Part shown: piece after piece, positions 1-11,600 of the stretch
Layout of the letters: every line of letters starts with the position of its first letter
Position numbering within the stretch: the stretch's first letter is position 1
Assembly (NCBI GenBank): GCA_963693285.1
Contig: OY848919.1
Span: 9,419,461 to 9,483,460 of the forward strand
Direction of reading: 5' to 3'
DNA length: 64,000 nt
From: Xestospongia muta
Lineage: Eukaryota > Porifera > Demospongiae > Haplosclerida > Petrosiidae
Program-made: the position numbers and the translations under genes
Notes under the pieces: model-generated
The model's input: the letters and a program-made list of their open reading frames with translations, nothing else
Database searches by the model: none
What the model was told of the DNA's origin: nothing

Positions 1-97
1 GCTCTTAACAAGAAGTCGTAGAGCATTATTTGATGTCAACTCTATTGAAGTATTTGAAACATCATCCCATCATTTATATGTTTTAATATTTACTTAC

Positions 98-326
98 CAG
101 TTTTAGGTCCAGGGTTGAGTTCAACATCACCTGATAAAATTAATAAAAGTATGAGAAACAAAGCCAGAGAGAATATCAAACTACTACCACCCTCATCTCC
201 TGGCGTCAGTAGTAACTTGAACCATCCAGGTGTATCAGTGGTAGAATGAGTCGTTTTAGAAGTATATGGTATCTGATGACAATACCATAACCCAATAGCA
301 GCTCTCCATTGAGTGATATCAATCAT
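98..326 (-). CDS. First coding exon with signal-anchor-like leader ending in a 2A-like motif
   Basis: A minus-strand exon opens at the ATG at 326 and ends at a good splice donor (exon end 98, then GTAAGT). The ATG lies just after a TTTGTAG acceptor-like sequence, so a 5' UTR intron is likely. The peptide starts MIDITQWRAAIGLW, has a low-complexity middle, then a hydrophobic stretch (SLIFSLALFLILLLIL) running straight into SGDVELNPGP. The D-x-E-x-N-P-G-P core is the established ribosome-skipping (2A) consensus, with release between G and P. Predicted outcome: a leader of about 73 residues released, or a signal-fused form if skipping fails. In invertebrates such leaders are known in front of NLR-type immune proteins and non-LTR elements. 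The rest of the gene lies beyond the left edge, so its body is unknown. A decayed relative is at 29637. Confidence 0.75.
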
Positions 327-1239
327 TATCACCTACAAACATTCACTATACCAAAAGATAACTTCCTCTACATATATAGTAATCTTTTAACACTCTAATG
401 CACAGGAATCTATTATACACAATTGAACAGCTCAGCAATACTATACTGCCATCATAAATATAAATTAAACTATGCTATATAGAAACACACTAGCTATGAC
501 CATATATGGTAAATATAGTAATTGAGTCATGTGAGCTAATTTTAACCCACTGCAGTAAGTTTAAAAATAAATTGTTATTAGTTTAACTGTTATTTCTTGT
601 TAAATTTCAGTTATGTCAAGGAAAATACTAATATATGAACTGAGTTCTTTTCATGTTTATGTATGTAGAATAAATGTCAATCACCAGAAACATCAGAGTT
701 TGGACAGAAAAAATCTACTAAGAACAATAAATATTTAATTCTTATTTTACCCACAAATTTGTCATATGTAATTCTAAAATGGCTGTAAAAATCAGCATGC
801 TAGTCTCCTGCATTTTGGAGTAAGAGAGTTTGAACTGCCATGTCAGAAGTATTCAATATCCCTACAGACTCAAAACATGTAATATTGTACAAAAATTGTT
901 ACAAGTTCTTTGGTACAGATTTTTATTCCAACTATAGCTGTAAACTCTTCTACAAGTCATGTCTAACTGACAGTAAAATCAGTTGGTTTCAAACTCTCAC
1001 AAAATTACACTACACACCCCTATTCACACCCTTATAATCCGCATGGGTTGAAAACTGCTATTTTGGTGCAATCTCTCAGATAGTAATCATCACTTGAAAT
1101 TAGGTAGACTAAAGATGCTTTCTTAGCTACCTTTGAAGGATAAACTGTGTTTTTTTGGGAAAGAAAACCAAAATCACAGTTATCATGGCAATTTCATATA
1201 TTCACAGCTGCTTGACTCTGGTTCCTGTCTACGTCATAA
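327..1239. other. No gene seen
   Basis: AT-rich spacer between the 2A leader exon and the Tigger-like remnant. A short open frame at 840-1037 has no coding character and no splice context that I can defend. Confidence 0.5.
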
Positions 1240-2629
1240 ATGTGGACCAAGGTGAGGATGGAACAAGCATTGAAAGCAATTACTATGAATGGCATAAGTG
1301 TCAGGAAGGCAGGAGCCAAATGTAATATTCCTAAGAGTACCATTTATGATAGGCTGTGTGGGAAAGTGCTCCCTGGTGTTGTCTGTGGAGCTCCAAAATA
1401 TTTATCTAACTCTAAAGAGGAAGAATTAGTATCATTTTTAGTTGGATGTGCTCAAATAGGATTTGGAAAAACTCGTAGTGGTGTGATTTTGCTAGTTGAA
1501 AAGTTGTTAAGCAGTTGTGAAGTCGAGAAAGAGATGCCAAGTGGGTGATGGGATATTTTTTGTTGAAGGCATCCAAATACTACTTTAAGAACCCCAGCTT
1601 CATTATTAAAATCTAGAGCTATAGTTACTAATGAAGAAGTGATTGATCAATATTTCAATATATTGGAAGAAGCTCTCAAAAAATAATTTATTAGATAAAC
1701 CTTGTCAGATATACAATTTAAATGAAACTGCTATACATTTAGATCCTAAGCTACTTAAAATAGTGTCACATTGTGGTGAGAAAAACACAGAGATCCATTG
1801 TAAATATTAAAAAAGAACAAATAACTATTGTTGCGGGTGAGAGTACAAGTGGTAGTTACTTACCACCAATGAGAATATGGACACAAAAAGTTTGGACTCT
1901 GAGCAAACTATTGGTGAAGTACCAGAGACAATGCACAGTTTTTCCACAAAAGGATGGATGGACATGTAACTGTTCAAATTTGGGTTCTTGTAACATTTCT
2001 TACAATATGCTCCACGTATTTGGCCCTTATTTTTACTGTTAGATGGGCACTCATCTCATTATTGCCCTGAAACTATATATTTTGGTGCAAATGAGGAACC
2101 AAATACAACACATTTAGTACAACCCTTAGACAAGGGAATATTTGGACCCATGAAGATGCATTGGCATAAGGAATGTCATAGATACATTTATGAAAACCCT
2201 CATAAGGTGATAAATAAGTATTCTTTCTGCTCCTTGTTTGCAAAGGCTTGGATAAAAACAATGACATCCACCAATATAATGAAGGCATTTCAAACAACAA
2301 GTGTTTATCCTCTTAATAAAGATGCTGTTAAAATGTCAATGAAGTGTTCTATAGTCAATGAATTTGCTGATAAATGTGTTCTGTACATTCCCTTATATAG
2401 TACTGCTGTTTGTCAAAAATCTCAACAAAAACGTCCAGTTTCACTCCATTCCCCTCCTCTGGCACATTCAACAGACATTGATAAATTTGAGAAGAAAATA
2501 CCCAGATTTTATACTAAATCTCATAAACAGGAGAGCAATGATAGCAATGTAACCCATGTCTATAGCACTAGAGCAACTGTTGCTAAAACTCCTAATGTAG
2601 GCAGTATAGTAATCATGGTGTTAATGTAA
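1240..2629 (+). pseudogene. Broken pogo/Tigger-type (DDE_1) DNA transposase
   Basis: The first frame (1240-1548) encodes a helix-turn-helix region typical of the psq/CENP-B-like N-terminus of pogo transposases (KAGAKCNIPKSTIYDRLCGK). Several stops follow. Near 1700 comes YNLNETAIHLDPK, matching the first catalytic Asp region (N-x-D-E-T, here with Asn in place of Asp). At 1773-2042, in shifted frames, are EQITIVAGESTSGSYLPPM and a KGWMDM-like block. Around 2041 is LLDGHSSHYCPETI, the second catalytic-Asp motif, and at 2110-2150 TTHLVQPLDKGIFGPMK. The C-terminal part is open to 2629. At least three frame changes plus internal stops make it inactive. Terminal repeats were not identified. Confidence 0.85.
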
Positions 2630-3384
2630 TAGGATCAGTAGAAAAAGAAGAGAGGGAACTTCAGAAATTAGAAAGTCAGTCTCTCTCTGACTTTCTCTCT
2701 TTTTCGCTCAGTTTTACCTTTTAACATTACATTAATCCTTCTAGACACAAAATTAAAGAGCAACCATTCAAATCAGACATTTTCAAAAGTTCTGGAGAAC
2801 TCAGTCTTCATTATTCTACTAGTCTCAACCATCAACCTACAACAACTCCAGTGTCACCTTAACATGCTACAAAAGAGAGGTTGGGAGTCAAAGGAAGTCA
2901 CTCTGAAGTAGAAAATACAAAAACAAAATAAGGAAATTTAAGGTGTTTATAAGAATGAAGTAAGTCCATATATTACTGTGCTATTTTTTAAGGCTCAAGC
3001 AATACCTAAGAATCTCTTTAGTAACAAAACTGTTGTGTCTACAAATGAGGAAAGAATACTTATGAATTTACGATTTCCTAATATTACTAAGCAAACTGTC
3101 TAAGAGTGACGAAGCTTATTAAGTGAAAGAGAGAGAGAGAGAGACTCTCAATGCATGTATATGTATTATTTGTACCTCCTCCTAGAAGCCAGTAGATACT
3201 TATATATTAAATATATTAACCCACTACCAATCCTTGCTTTCACTACCATATGTCTGTAAACATTATTATAGACTTTTACACTTGTAGAGTCATTTCTTTT
3301 GATAGCGAATATCTAAGCAAAGATATCATCAACAAATGGTAACAAAGAAACTAGAAGAAGAAAATGAAGTAAGAAAAACTTTTC
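2630..3384. other. No gene seen; possible decayed 3' part of the Tigger-like element
   Basis: Holds a pyrimidine-rich TCTCTCTGACTTTCTCTC tract near 2680, an (AG)n run near 3128-3143 and scattered short open frames. The stretch at about 3000-3100 could be element-derived, but I cannot tie it to a domain. Confidence 0.4.
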
Positions 3385-4760
3385 TTAGCTATCCATACTA
3401 TAGGAAATAGGAATTGGAATGTCGGTCTTTTGCTTACATAGGTTGAAGTTTACAGAAAACATAAGATAGAGTTGACAAAGAAAACAAGAGATCAAAATGT
3501 AATGATTAGATCTGGAGTATAACATAAAAAGGAATTGTTGTGAAAGATATGCATAATATTTTATTATAACTCTAAGGATGTTGATAAAATGAAAACATGA
3601 TATTCCATGCAAAACTTGAGAAGCAACAATGAAAATGTATGAGGTTGTGTCAAAATCAATGTGGTTTTTGTGAGTGGGCATTATGACAAACTAATTGTGT
3701 TGTTGTAAATAATGAAAATGCCAGTCCAACTCCAATTCTTTTAAGCATACTTGGAATGTAATTATGAAAACAAGGATATATAATCAGCTGATATAAAATA
3801 ATTAAAAGTGAAGCCACTGAAGTATGTAATGCATTTTTGAACATAACAGCAATCAATAAAATACAACTCTTCATCTGATTTATAATATCTAATCAATTTA
3901 ATATTCTCAGAACAAACAATTAAGATCAACAATGCAAATAAATAATGGTGTCAATTGTATAACTACCTTTATATTCTCTACCTACTCCTCTCTGAATAGT
4001 CCACCATATTTTTCCTAACCCTGGAATGGTAATTTTCCTCCCAATAGGTCAAGACACTATAATTCCTGGCATACTTTTGTGTCTTGGAATAGTTGAGTAC
4101 TTTAGCAATCAATTTGACAGGATTGACAATATGAGATATAGTATACAACCAGTGTTTAAAGAAGAAGTTAGTGATAATGAGTGTAGAGACAGCCAGCCAC
4201 ACCTGATAGCAGACAGGACACAATGATAAACTGATTTATCAAGCAATGAACAATAATTTCAATGAAAAAAAATCACAGGTAAACTCAATGAGTGGCAATA
4301 TAATAGCACTTAGTTCATCACCTAAAGCACCAACTGCTTGATCAATGTTAATTGGACAATATATGATCATGTACATGATTATCAATCATTTGTAATAAAT
4401 AGGCAACACTACTTGTTATATAAAACAGTAAAATAGAATGTGATGAAGTCTTTATAATCAAAAAAGTCAAGCCAGCAATCATCCATGACAAAATGATAGA
4501 TATACACCAGTAATGATTGGAATATTCTTACCTACTTTTACATTAGCAAGTAGGCCAAGTAAGAGAGATAAAATAAAGTAACACAATATCCAATATGAGA
4601 GATAATATAATGAGTATTCTTGTTAACTTCAGCATACGTAGTTGCTACAAAGCTCTAATGAAAGTTGAATGAGCATACATAGAGATGTCCCAGAGAATAA
4701 TTTGCGGTGCTGATCGAGACTTGATCAAAAGTCTTGACATTTTCCCAGTTAATACATCTA
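3385..4760 (-). pseudogene. Broken POT/PTR-like multipass transporter
   Basis: Read on the minus strand, pieces occur in the order of a proton-coupled oligopeptide-transporter-like protein. Near 4360-4280 is IDQAVGALGDELSAI. After a TCCTGTCTGCTATCAG acceptor near 4187 comes a segment with ITNFFFKHWLYTISHIVNPVK, then KVLNYSKTQKYARNYSVLTYWEEN (4187-3978 region), then GGLFREE interrupted by TAG, VENIKVV, and at 3874-3656 LIIYPCFHNYIPSMLKRIGVG. A degenerate hydrophobic tail runs to 3385. In-frame stops and a frameshift near 3970 show it is dead. The family call rests on remembered POT-like motifs (NPVKL..VLNYA, NYIPSMLKRIG) and is less certain than the coding character. Confidence 0.6.
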
Positions 4761-6128
4761 GAACTACAACAATGAATGATTAGATAGATTTAATGCTAAT
4801 GCAGAAGACATGTTTTGGTTGTACTGGTTGTAAAGACTATATTAATTAAGTTATATCTATTTGTAAATTTAATCACTATAAAGTTATAAATGTGTATTTA
4901 GCAAAAATTTATTTTGATGCAAAAAATAAACATCTGTTTTGATTACTAACATACTATGTGATTGCCTTTTCTTATGACTAATTCTTAGTACTATTAATAT
5001 TTTCAGATGCTGGATAATGGCTGTTATTATGCTTACATACATTTAATGACAGATCACTTGACATAGGTCACCTCTTCATGTGACTAGTTATTACAACAGA
5101 CTTATGACACAAAACAAGCTTTAAGGTGACCAAAGTCAATAATAACATGAATGACTAGTGGTATATATGCAGACATTTTAACCATTTAATTGTTTTTATT
5201 TTATTAGAAAAGTAGTTAAAAAGTTTCCTTTCACTAGTAAATATAGGAGAGGCTGATATACATCAGTTCTTAAGTCAATGTCTATTATATTGGTTACACT
5301 ATTCTTTATATTATAAAAGAATATTACTATCTGCACACTAAACTTTTGACTGACAAAACATTTAAGGAATAATTTTAAAAATTCAAAATGATGTCTCTAC
5401 TATATTATAGCGTGTTCATTGATTATATATATAAGTATGATACTATCAGCTATCTATGAAATATCCTTAAAACCTTTAACTGTAACATGGTATCATTATT
5501 AGAATGAAGTCCAATTTTTGAATTTTTTGTCAACTGGTAGTCAGATAATTTAGTTTTGAAAAGTTCAGCTTCAATGATCACCTTTTCAAAGATGGATAAC
5601 ATAGACTAATGTAAGGTTGTAGATCTAAATAACATTTTACATCAACTCCTTTAGTGGAAGAAAGAAGATATGTACTAGAAAGTAGAAAATAAGCAAAAGG
5701 AAACTTAGTCATGCAGACCAACAAAAATTACCAGACGTATGTAAATAAAGGTACTTTTCCGTACATGTGACAACCAATCCAGACTAAAGGCCCTAACCAT
5801 GTTTAAAGCCACGTAGCATGTAGATTTATAGTTCAGATAAAACAAACGAAAGTTCGTTTCAGCATGATATATGGCTCTTGCTACTTTACGGAGGATGAGG
5901 ATGGACATTCTAATTTTAATTTCCTATTCTTTGGCTTGCTACTGAAAGTATTGTTGGTTCTCGATTGTATTACCACCACTTGATAATAGTTTAAATAAAT
6001 ATGGACCTCTTGTGTGCTTTTAACGAAATGGTAGTGCATTTGTTACATGTTTTGAGGGAGGCTAGTTTTAGGTTCACCTGTTGGTATTCCTGATTTTATA
6101 TCCAACTGTGTCAAGGAGAAGATAGACC
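4761..6128. other. No definite gene; contains a short repeat shared with locus A/B upstream regions
   Basis: Mostly AT-rich DNA. A 67-codon minus-strand frame at 5705-5908 is open but unrecognised. At about 5948-5996 a stretch resembles 6592-6640 and 61159-61205 (GTTCTC-A-CTATGTTACCGCCACGTGATG in the better copies), so a piece of the locus A/B upstream repeat lies on both sides of the reverse-transcriptase fragment. Confidence 0.4.
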
Positions 6129-6173
6129 TTTAGAGCGAAGAGTGTCCTCAATGAGGACACTCTTCGCTCTAAA
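6129..6173. repeat. Perfect 45-bp palindrome at the truncated 5' end of a retroelement
   Basis: Two 22-base arms (left 6129-6150, right 6152-6173) are exact reverse complements around a single A at 6151. The right arm is the first coding sequence of the reverse-transcriptase fragment that follows; the left arm is its inverted copy. Likely produced during aberrant 5' integration of the retroelement. Confidence 0.95.
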
Positions 6174-6590
6174 TTACTGCCCTCTTTGACTTCTCAGACA
6201 GCCCCAAATGACACTTTTAGGGATCTCTTCGCATTGCCCTGTCATCATGGTGGTTTAGGTCTTCCTAATCTTGTGCTGCTGTCCACTCGTCAGTACCAGA
6301 ATTCGCTATCAGTATGTGGGCCCATGGTAAAGTTGGTTGTCTCTCAATGTACTCAGATTCCTTATGATACCCTCGCTTCTCAGGTGCATATTAGAGCTTC
6401 TATTCATAGTATGAATCGTCAGCTTTCTAAAGAGCAATCAGATTCTATTAGGTCTTGCCTCTCACCTCATCTCCAGCGACTGTTTGACATTGCCAACGAA
6501 AAGAGTGTCTCTTCTTGGTTGACTGCTCTCCCTATTAGTGATCACGGCTTTAATCTCCATAAAAGAGCTTTTTGGGATGCTCGCTATTAA
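6144..6590 (+). pseudogene. C-terminal fragment of a LINE-like reverse transcriptase
   Basis: An open frame reads LNEDTLRSKLLPSL from about 6152 and continues (6186-6590) with LFALPCHHGGLGLPN, then a helical middle (ASIHSMNRQLSKEQSDSIRS), then KSVSSWLTALPISDHGFNLHK and AFWDARY, where it breaks off. These blocks follow the catalytic RT domain in animal retroelements that I recognise from sponges and cnidarians. The catalytic YADD region and everything upstream are absent, so it is 5' truncated. It also stops short of the usual Cys/His tail. GC content is higher than in its surroundings, in line with a recent insertion. Confidence 0.75.
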
Positions 6591-6994
6591 GAGTATTGTT
6601 TGTTCTCAACTATGTTACCGCCACGTGATGTACATAATTTAACTCTTTATGTGTGAGTTCAATTATTCACGTTTGAAGGCGTGACACGGAAGAAATTTCT
6701 TGTTTGTAGTAAGAACAACTGTCTCAACTATTTTGTCCTTTAGGGACTGTTCTATTTTTAGAATAGACTTATTATAGTAACAGTAAGTTGGTCCTTCTCC
6801 TAACCACAAAAAGTTTTATTCGTGCTTCGACCGAACGGTGAAGTAACATATAATTCCAGTTAAACGTGTTTGAGCTACTGTAAGTCCTTATTGTGTGTGT
6901 TATGTGAATGATGTCTGCCTTATATTGATTACTAACCTCTGTAAAAGTTGTATTGTTGATGCTTAGACGTTTTATACAGTCGAAACATAAGTTT

Positions 6995-7074
6995 GTTTCA
7001 ATTATCAGTTATAGCATTCTATCAATAATTACATTAAATATAATTGATAGAGTGCTATAACTGATAATTGAAAC
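6995..7074. repeat. Long hairpin (about 33-bp arms) in the locus A upstream region
   Basis: GTTTCAATTATCAGTTATAG begins the left arm and its near-perfect reverse complement ends at 7074, with one mismatch in about 33 bp and a short AT loop. The same hairpin is at 61553-61633 upstream of paralogue B, so it predates the duplication. Confidence 0.9.
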
Positions 7075-7173
7075 AAGATACGGTGTTACTGTTAGAGAGA
7101 GAGCCTTACATATAAACTGAAAGTATATTGTTTGTAATACATGAAATATTCTAGGAATGCAAGTGTATTTGTA

Positions 7174-7649
7174 CACTGTAATAATTAATATGTTATTTTA
7201 ACAAATTGTTTTTACCTTACATGGAGAGAAAACTATAGAACATAGAATTCTTGTGAATTGCTCACTACATAACCTGTTGTTATGTTGTACTTTTATTTAC
7301 CAACAACATATACAGTGAATAATTCCCATAAATTCCTAATTCTCTAGTAATTCACCAATGCACTGTAAAAAACGATGGTTAATTTAACCATTATTTGGTT
7401 ACACAGGTTGCAATTGTAAACTTTTTTGTCAATAAGTAATGATAATACTGTTTTCATTACTAATGTACTACTGTTAATGTAGCTATAAAAGTATCAATCT
7501 CATATCACATCAATAAATAAAATAGTATTATATTTACATTTTGCATATGTAACCTGTATAACAATGCATTAGTTAATACAAAACAATTAATTTTTACAGT
7601 GTGTAAAGTAAAAATTACTTGTTTAAATATTAAATTATTTTATACAGTG
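7174..7649. repeat. MITE-like inverted-repeat element (outer), interrupted by a second MITE
   Basis: Starts CACTGTAATAATTAATATG and ends in a related inverted terminus near ACAGTG at 7649. Subterminal inverted arms surround a TGTTGTACTTTTA centre. Related copies lie at 20596-20826 and 61760-61995. The A copy is twice as long because another element (7361-7601) sits inside it. Confidence 0.75.
7361..7601. repeat. Nested MITE inside the outer element
   Basis: Begins CACTGTAAAAAA and ends TTTTTACAGTG, with longer imperfect inverted arms (AACCATTATTTGGTTACACAGG side against the CCTGTATAACAATGCATTAG side). The equivalent site in the 61760 copy (CACCAATG-TAATAAAGTAC) and the 20596 copy (CACCAATG-TAAAGTAC) is empty, which defines the insertion; a 2-bp TG duplication is possible. 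Confidence 0.75.
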
Positions 7650-7829
7650 TGCTGAAACATTGACATCTTAATTGTGTTTTTAAAAAAGGTAGACTACTTG
7701 TGACCTGATTTGTAACAAGGGACATTTCCTGAAAATCATGTACATTTATGACTTGATTTATGAAAAGGGATTACTGTTAAAGCATCTTCAAAACAGTTTT
7801 GTATTTATACAGTTACTATATATTTACAT

Positions 7830-8347
7830 TAGTGTTGTAAAAGTATTGAATTTATATTTAGTTACTGTTATTGTTATTGTACAAAATTTGTTTCAATTTT
7901 AGTTTTTGTTATTGATTGTTCACAAAATTGATGTGAGTATTTGCTTTAGTTATTGTTAGTGAATCAAATGTTTGTTATTGTTATTGATGAAAGTCTATTT
8001 TAAAGGATAACATTTAAGTGCCAAATGTACAATGTCAAATGTTTAAGTGAAATTACATTGGGAGCTTTTTGACTTTGCCATAAATCCTCATATAAACAGC
8101 CAAGTCAGGTGATGACTCGTGGTATTGTAAAAGTTCTTTGACCATTCAATAGGTCTATGCACCTTGTTTATACACAACGTGTTAATAATTTTTTCTTATT
8201 TTACTAGTATAGAGCTGCAATTTTAGTTATTGTTTGTTAATGATTTCTAACTAATTTTAGTTATAGTTTTGTTATTGTTAACAATAACTATTTACCTTTT
8301 ACAAAAATGGTTTTAGTTTTAGTTATTGTTAAACAATTACATCACTA
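7830..8347. mobile_element. Non-autonomous hAT-like element with 8-bp target duplication
   Basis: Termini TAGTGTTGTAA and TTACATCACTA are inverted repeats of the hAT style, flanked on both sides by ATTTACAT (7822-7829 and 8348-8355). The matching place at locus B (about 62165-62176) has no insert. The 518-bp interior is AT-rich, full of TTATTGTTATTG-like words, and encodes nothing. Confidence 0.85.
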
Positions 8348-8621
8348 ATTTACATCTATTCTGTTCTAAACCTTTTTAAAGATGTTTAATGTTTAATGGT
8401 GATCCTTTTTCACAAATCAGACCCCAAAACTTTTGATTGAAGTGATGTTTTATTAGAAATCAGGTTATATTTAATAGTCATCTCCTTAGAACATTATCAA
8501 TATTACAGAGCAATTATTGCTTCTTGTACAGTTTTCTAGAAGTGACAAAAAATAGAAGGTGAATTTTGTTATAAAACTCATATTATTTGTCTCATCGTTT
8601 GCTGTTGAACCTGCTGCCATC

Positions 8622-11600
8622 ATGAGCTGGTGTCATATCTATTATTTAACATCTATTATACTGTGTATCTACAGTGGATATATTGCTGCTTCTGAGTATT
8701 ATGTCACTGCAGATTCTAATGGTTTACCCAGTGATTGGCATGGACTACCTTGTCACAACCTCTCATACTATGTTGTTGATTTTAAATCTTACTTCACTAA
8801 TGATACAATCTTCTACTTTCTAGAGGGAACTCATACTCTACAAGGTACATTGGAGATCAGTGGCATAAGTAATATAACTTTACAGGGATTGGGAGATGTA
8901 GAACAAGGCTTTCATGAGACAGTTATGCAATCCACCTCAGTAATATTGTGCAGTGGTAACACAAGAGCCGGCATAAAATTCACTACTAGTACAAATGTTG
9001 CAGTGAAATCATTAACAATAATAAACTGTGGGTTCTATACTTTTGTCAGTAGCCAAGCAAACCCTCGCAGTGCCTATGTTAGTTTATTCTTTGTTGACAT
9101 TGATAATACCACATTAGAATGGGTATCAGTCCAAAATGCTTCAGTTTATGGACTCTGTATAGTCAATAGTTTTGATGTGTTAATTGCTAATTCCACATTT
9201 GCTAACAATAGAGGTCTTACAAGTTCAGGCAATGCATACATTGCCTATGATGACCGGCGTAAAGGACCATTCAGAGTTAATATCATGAAATCTAATTTTA
9301 CACTGGGGTCAAAAACTGGAATGGATTTTTGGTATTTTTATAATAATGAAGCTGAGGTAATCATTGAAAATTGCTATTTTTCACACAATATTGTTGGATA
9401 TGGAGGAGGAGTGTATATTGAATCACGTGGGAATGGTACTATTGAGTTTCGTAACTGCGCTATGTACAACAATACTGCACTGATATATGGGGGAGGTGTG
9501 TACATTAGATCATACGGGTACGGTAACATTGAGTTTCATAACTCCACTATACATGACAATATTGCTCTACAATATGGTGGAGGAGTGTACTTTAGATTGC
9601 ATGGAGGTGGTAGTTTTGAGTTTGATAAATGTGCTCTATACAACAATACTGCTCTGAAATATGGAGGAGGAGTATTTATTGATACGTATGGGACAAGTAG
9701 TATTGAGTATCATAATTGCACTATATACAACAATACTGCTCGGTATGATGGAGGAGGAGTGTACATTGACTTATATGAAGGAGTTGGTAGAATTGAGTAT
9801 CATAACTGCAGTGTATACAAAAATGCTGCTCAATATGATGGTGGAGGAGTGTACATTGATTTGTATGAAGGACGTAGTCGTGTTGAGTTTTATGACTGCA
9901 CAATACTCAAAAATATTGCATACCTTGGATCAGGACTGTATCTTCGTTCTCTTCATGCTACGTTGACTGCGAGTAGCTTTTATTTTGAAAATGTTTTATT
10001 TCATTTCAATAAAGCAACCAATAAACTGGCTCTATATCGAAAAATATATCAATCTGCTGTGGTATTATTCAACATTGCTAATGTTATATTTGACCAAATT
10101 GAAGTTAGTAATCATATCACCACTGGTATAGTGTGTTTTAATAGCAGAATAACATTTGATGGGCATAGCAGATTTTTAAACAATTCTGGGATTAATGGTG
10201 GAGGTATTGCTTTGTATGAGTCTTCCCACCTGTTACTAAATAAACATATAAACAAAACTTTGAACATATCATTTTTCAATAATCATGCCAGTGTGTCAGG
10301 TGGAGGAATGTTCGTATCACAAGTAGTTGATGTAGACAGGAGCACTGATTGTTCCTTTGAAGTTATTCCTCATCATTCTTACTATAATTCTAGTCCTGTG
10401 TTTTATTTTGTCAACAATACAGCTGCCATATCAGGTGACATACTATATGGTGGTAATGTTGAGAAATGTTATAAAGAGGATGAGTTTAAAAACCTTTTTC
10501 ACTACTCTCAACAGACAGGTCTATCAGTTGTGTCATCAGATCCTATTAAGGTGTGCTTTTGTCAATCAGATAAACAAAATTGTTCAATTAAGAACATCAA
10601 TATAACTGCAATACCTGGGATTGATATCAATATATCGCTAGCTACTGTTGGTGCAAAGGATGGCTTAACAGAGGGTGTGATAAAATTGACATCATTAGAT
10701 AGCTCAACTACACGAATTAGACTGAATGCAAAGTGTACCAATGTTACCTTTAAAACCAATCTTTCATTGATCACAGCACAGGTATATGCGACACTTGAAA
10801 GTTCAATTGAACCTTCATCAGACCATTTAGCTAAAGTCATTGATGTTACAATTGAATCCTGTCCACATGGATTTATGTTGGGAAAGGACACTTGTGTTTG
10901 CAGGCCTGAATTAAATGTATCTTCAATAACTTGTGATATTAACTCTCAAAATATAACCAGACATGGTAATATGTGGATTGGTTACAAAAATGACTCAGAC
11001 TGTCTTATTGTCCATCAAAACTGCCCCTTCGACTATTGTAACAATGGAAATATTCAATTTAAAGTTACCTCTCCTGATCCACAGTGTCTTTACAAAAGGT
11101 CTGGCATGCTCTGTGGACAATGTACAAATGGACTCAGTCTCATGTTAGGTTCTAGTCAATGTGGACAATGTAGTAATGACCACATAGCTCTTCTCATTCC
11201 ATTCGCTGTGGCTGGTATAGCACTGGTAGCTTTTGTCATAGCCTTAAATCTAACTGTGTCAGTGGGTACCATCAATGGACTTATATTTTATGCTAATGTC
11301 GTCAAAATTTGTGAACCCATCTTCTTTCCTAGTGGTTCAGTTCCATTTCTTAGTCAATTTATTTCCTGGCTCAATCTAGATCTGGGTATTAACACTTGTT
11401 TCTATCATAATATGGATTCTTGCAGTAAAATGTGGCTACAGTTTATCTTTCCAGCTTATGTTTGGTTTCTTCTAATACTTATCATAATATTGTCACGATA
11501 TTCCAGCAAAATGGTTCGACTTGTGGGAAGACAAGCAATTCCAGTATTAGCAACTATGATACTTCTCTCTTATACCAAATTAATACGTGCGGTCTTCCAG

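Larger units (their letters stand above)
6591..8621 (+). promoter_or_regulatory. Upstream/5' UTR region of locus A, conserved at locus B
   Basis: From 6592 the sequence is collinear with 61159-62378 upstream of paralogue B. A conserved GAGCTACT-GTAAGTCC donor near 6879 and a conserved acceptor-like TACAGTTTTCTAG ending near 8539 (matched near 62298) suggest a non-coding first exon and a long 5' UTR intron. The A copy is longer because of insertions listed separately. No TATA box can be assigned with confidence. Confidence 0.45.

Noticed and set aside
840..1037. 65-codon frame before the Tigger-like relic
   Set aside because: No homology, no domain, no splice context.
9661..9966. Open frames overlapping the beta-helix repeats of locus A in other frames and on the opposite strand (also 63131-63678 at locus B)
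   Set aside because: Repetitive DNA keeps alternative frames open by periodicity; the long main frame explains them.
10562..10891. 109-codon antisense frame within locus A
   Set aside because: Shadow of an intact 1257-codon gene; no start or splice context.
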